In this document: piece after piece, positions 4,380-5,340 of the stretch
How positions within the stretch are numbered: the first letter of the stretch is position 1
Layout: each line of letters starts with the position of its first letter
Source of the DNA: Elusimicrobiota bacterium
GTDB taxonomy: Bacteria > Elusimicrobiota > Elusimicrobia > UBA1565 > UBA9628
Length of the DNA stretch: 5,340 nt
NCBI GenBank assembly: GCA_023700845.1
Contig: JAMPYD010000171.1
Span: 1-5,340 of the forward strand
Direction: 5' to 3'
Notes under the pieces: model-generated
The model's input: the letters and a program-made list of their open reading frames with translations, nothing else
Database searches by the model: none
Told to the model about the DNA's origin: nothing
Made by a program: the position numbers and the translations under genes

Positions 4380-5340
4380 ATGTGAAGCCGTGGACGACGG
4401 ACGGGCCGCAATGGACAGCGCGTTTAGCGGGATATTCAAGAAAGCTTTGACGACCTTCGGGTCGAGGGCGGCTCCGGACTGTTCGCAGAGCATCGCGGCC
4501 GCCTCTTCGTGAGGAAAGGCGCGCTTGTATGGCCGCGACGTGGTAAGCGCGTCGTAGACGTCGGCCGCGGCCACGATACGGGCGCCGAGCGGGATATCTT
4601 CACCCGCGAGCCCCGCGGGATAGCCCCGGCCGTCCCAGCGTTCGTGATGGGCGGCGATGACGGGCGCCGCGCCCTCCAACGCGTCGGATCCGCGCGCCAG
4701 CTGTGCGCCGCTCTCCGGGTGGCGCCGCATCGCCTCCCACTCCTCGTCGTCGAGCGCGCCCATCTTCAAGAGAGCGGAATCGGGGACTCCGATCTTGCCC
4801 GCGTCGTGAAGAAGCGCCCCGGTCTCGAGGAGGCGCAGGAACGCGGGATCGCGCAAGCCCAGCCGCTCGGCGACGAGCAGGCTGTAAGCCGCGACGCGCC
4901 GCGAGTGCCCCGCGGTGTAGCGCTCGCGCAGCTCCAGGGACGAGACCAAGGTCAGCAGGGTATCCGCGTGCGCGCGGCGCAGGCGCCCGGCCGCGGCTCG
5001 CTCCGATCGAAAGAACGCCCAGCTGAGCGGAGCGGTGACCCAGAGGTTCACGAGCTCGGCCAGCTGGTCGGCCTGCACCATGGGATGGCCGCGCCACTGC
5101 ACGAGGACGTGGAGCCCGAAGGCCGCGCTGACCAAGGCGGTCATGAGCAAGGTCTCCCGCAGGCCGTACCACGCCGCGCACATGAGCACCGGGATGAAGA
5201 GCAGCTTCTGCGCGATCAGGTGAAGCCAGTGCCACTGGTGCGGGCCCGCCGGCGTCGTCCAATGAAGCGCGAAGACGAAGGCGAACGCGGCGGCCGTCCA
5301 GGCTCGCCGCCGAAGAGGCGGGGCGGCCAGGGCCGCCTGC
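3165..5340 (-). CDS. Membrane-bound HD-GYP domain protein (5' end outside window), frame continuing into an outer-membrane protein
   Basis: The frame is open from the right edge (first full codon 5339-5337) to TAA at 3167-3165. Numbering from that codon, hydrophobic segments near 14-26, 40-59, 62-81 and 93-110 indicate about four membrane helices, probably a sensory or anchoring module. A basic helical linker leads to an HD-GYP domain at about 129-301. The metal- and substrate-site motifs are intact: YTAGHS (141-146), HDAGKIG (178-184), RHPE (206-209), HHERWDGRGYP (231-241) and the AAADVYDALT segment with Asp260. HD-GYP proteins hydrolyse cyclic di-GMP in the cytoplasm; activity here is inferred from the intact motifs. 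The domain should end near residue 301, about 4437, yet the frame runs on without a stop through a short linker into a signal-peptide-bearing outer-membrane protein (listed separately). Either this is a true fusion, or a stop codon or one base has been lost. The GTG at 5189 is not the real start, since the membrane region is already under way upstream of it. Confidence 0.85.
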   Translation of the reverse strand, partial: QAALAAPPLRRRAWTAAAFAFVFALHWTTPAGPHQWHWLHLIAQKLLFIPVLMCAAWYGLRETLLMTALVSAAFGLHVLVQWRGHPMVQADQLAELVNLWVTAPLSWAFFRSERAAAGRLRRAHADTLLTLVSSLELRERYTAGHSRRVAAYSLLVAERLGLRDPAFLRLLETGALLHDAGKIGVPDSALLKMGALDDEEWEAMRRHPESGAQLARGSDALEGAAPVIAAHHERWDGRGYPAGLAGEDIPLGARIVAAADVYDALTTSRPYKRAFPHEEAAAMLCEQSGAALDPKVVKAFLNIPLNALSIAARPSSTASHMTMRGPLLAGLLLIGAGARAETAGAHHAPRAMMTREASGTSWQPASTPHEGLHLRRGDWTVMAHGVLDLVWDRQGGARGGEKNFASGMLMAAGRRPLRPGALSLRGMLSADPAMGPAGYPLLLQTGETADGRAELVDRQHPHDLFMELSATYSASLGGDGAAFAYFGLPGEPALGPPAFMHRLSGAELPEAPISHHWLDSTHISHGAATLGASRGPWKLEGSIFTGREPDRYRWDIEKPRFDSYSGRLSWNPGDDWALQASWGRVVSPEGLEPEADQRRFTASASVNTRLGGGLQQTTFAYGRNDDAPGRALDAYLLEASSSWARAHTVFGRAERVVKDELIPGGDARAVGKLSLGYRFDFAAWKRARFGAGGLASVYALPAALRPAYGRAPVSFMIFLRAKLA

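Noticed and set aside
5181..5189. GTG at 5189 or ATG at 5183 as the start of the HD-GYP gene
   Set aside because: The same frame is open to the window edge with hydrophobic membrane-segment sequence (AFAFVFALHW, HLIAQKLLFIP), so the true start is outside the window.
3399..5262. Frames at 3399-4385, 3517-3795, 4703-5026 and 5035-5223 (plus) and 4600-5262 (minus)
   Set aside because: They overlap the HD-GYP and outer-membrane coding frame and translate to biased, motif-free sequence.

Overview
The window is very GC-rich bacterial DNA with strong G/C preference at third codon positions. It carries four protein-coding units and no RNA genes, CRISPR array, insertion sequence or transposase. Three proteins have cleavable signal peptides ending in Ala-Gln (AFA|Q, ARA|Q, SSA|Q). 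Two of these continue into long Ala/Pro-rich stretches, and a fourth looks like an outer-membrane barrel. Together this indicates a diderm bacterium. The combination of high GC, '-AQ' signal sites and Ala/Pro-rich secreted proteins reminds me of the Elusimicrobiota, but that is recognition by style and not proof.

Layout: (1) 1-490, minus strand: the N-terminal 163 codons of a secreted Ala/Pro-rich protein that runs off the left edge. (2) 491-710: a divergent intergenic region unusually dense in inverted repeats, including a cluster of GGGCCTA/TAGGCCC heptamers, with a candidate -10 box facing each way. (3) 711-1949, plus strand: a complete secreted subtilisin-family (S8) serine protease with signal peptide, Cys-rich pro-region and intact Asp/His/Asn/Ser active site. 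(4) 1963-2020: a perfect 13-bp inverted repeat between convergent genes, probably a bidirectional terminator. (5) 2023-3123, minus strand: an unrecognised exported protein with an Ala/Pro-rich linker followed by beta-rich, possibly repeated modules; its promoter (TTGACG, 17 bp, TACACT) would start the transcript at the start codon. (6) 3165-5340, minus strand: one uninterrupted frame that first encodes a multi-pass membrane HD-GYP protein (cut by the right edge) and then, with no stop codon between, an outer-membrane protein with its own signal peptide.

The genes do not form an obvious pathway. The common theme is the cell envelope: an exported protease, two exported proteins of unknown function, an outer-membrane protein of a family I associate with metal-resistance neighbourhoods, and a membrane-anchored cyclic-di-GMP phosphodiesterase-type sensor. 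The points most worth a second look are the in-frame HD-GYP/outer-membrane junction, the candidate leaderless promoters, and the heptamer cluster found only next to promoters.
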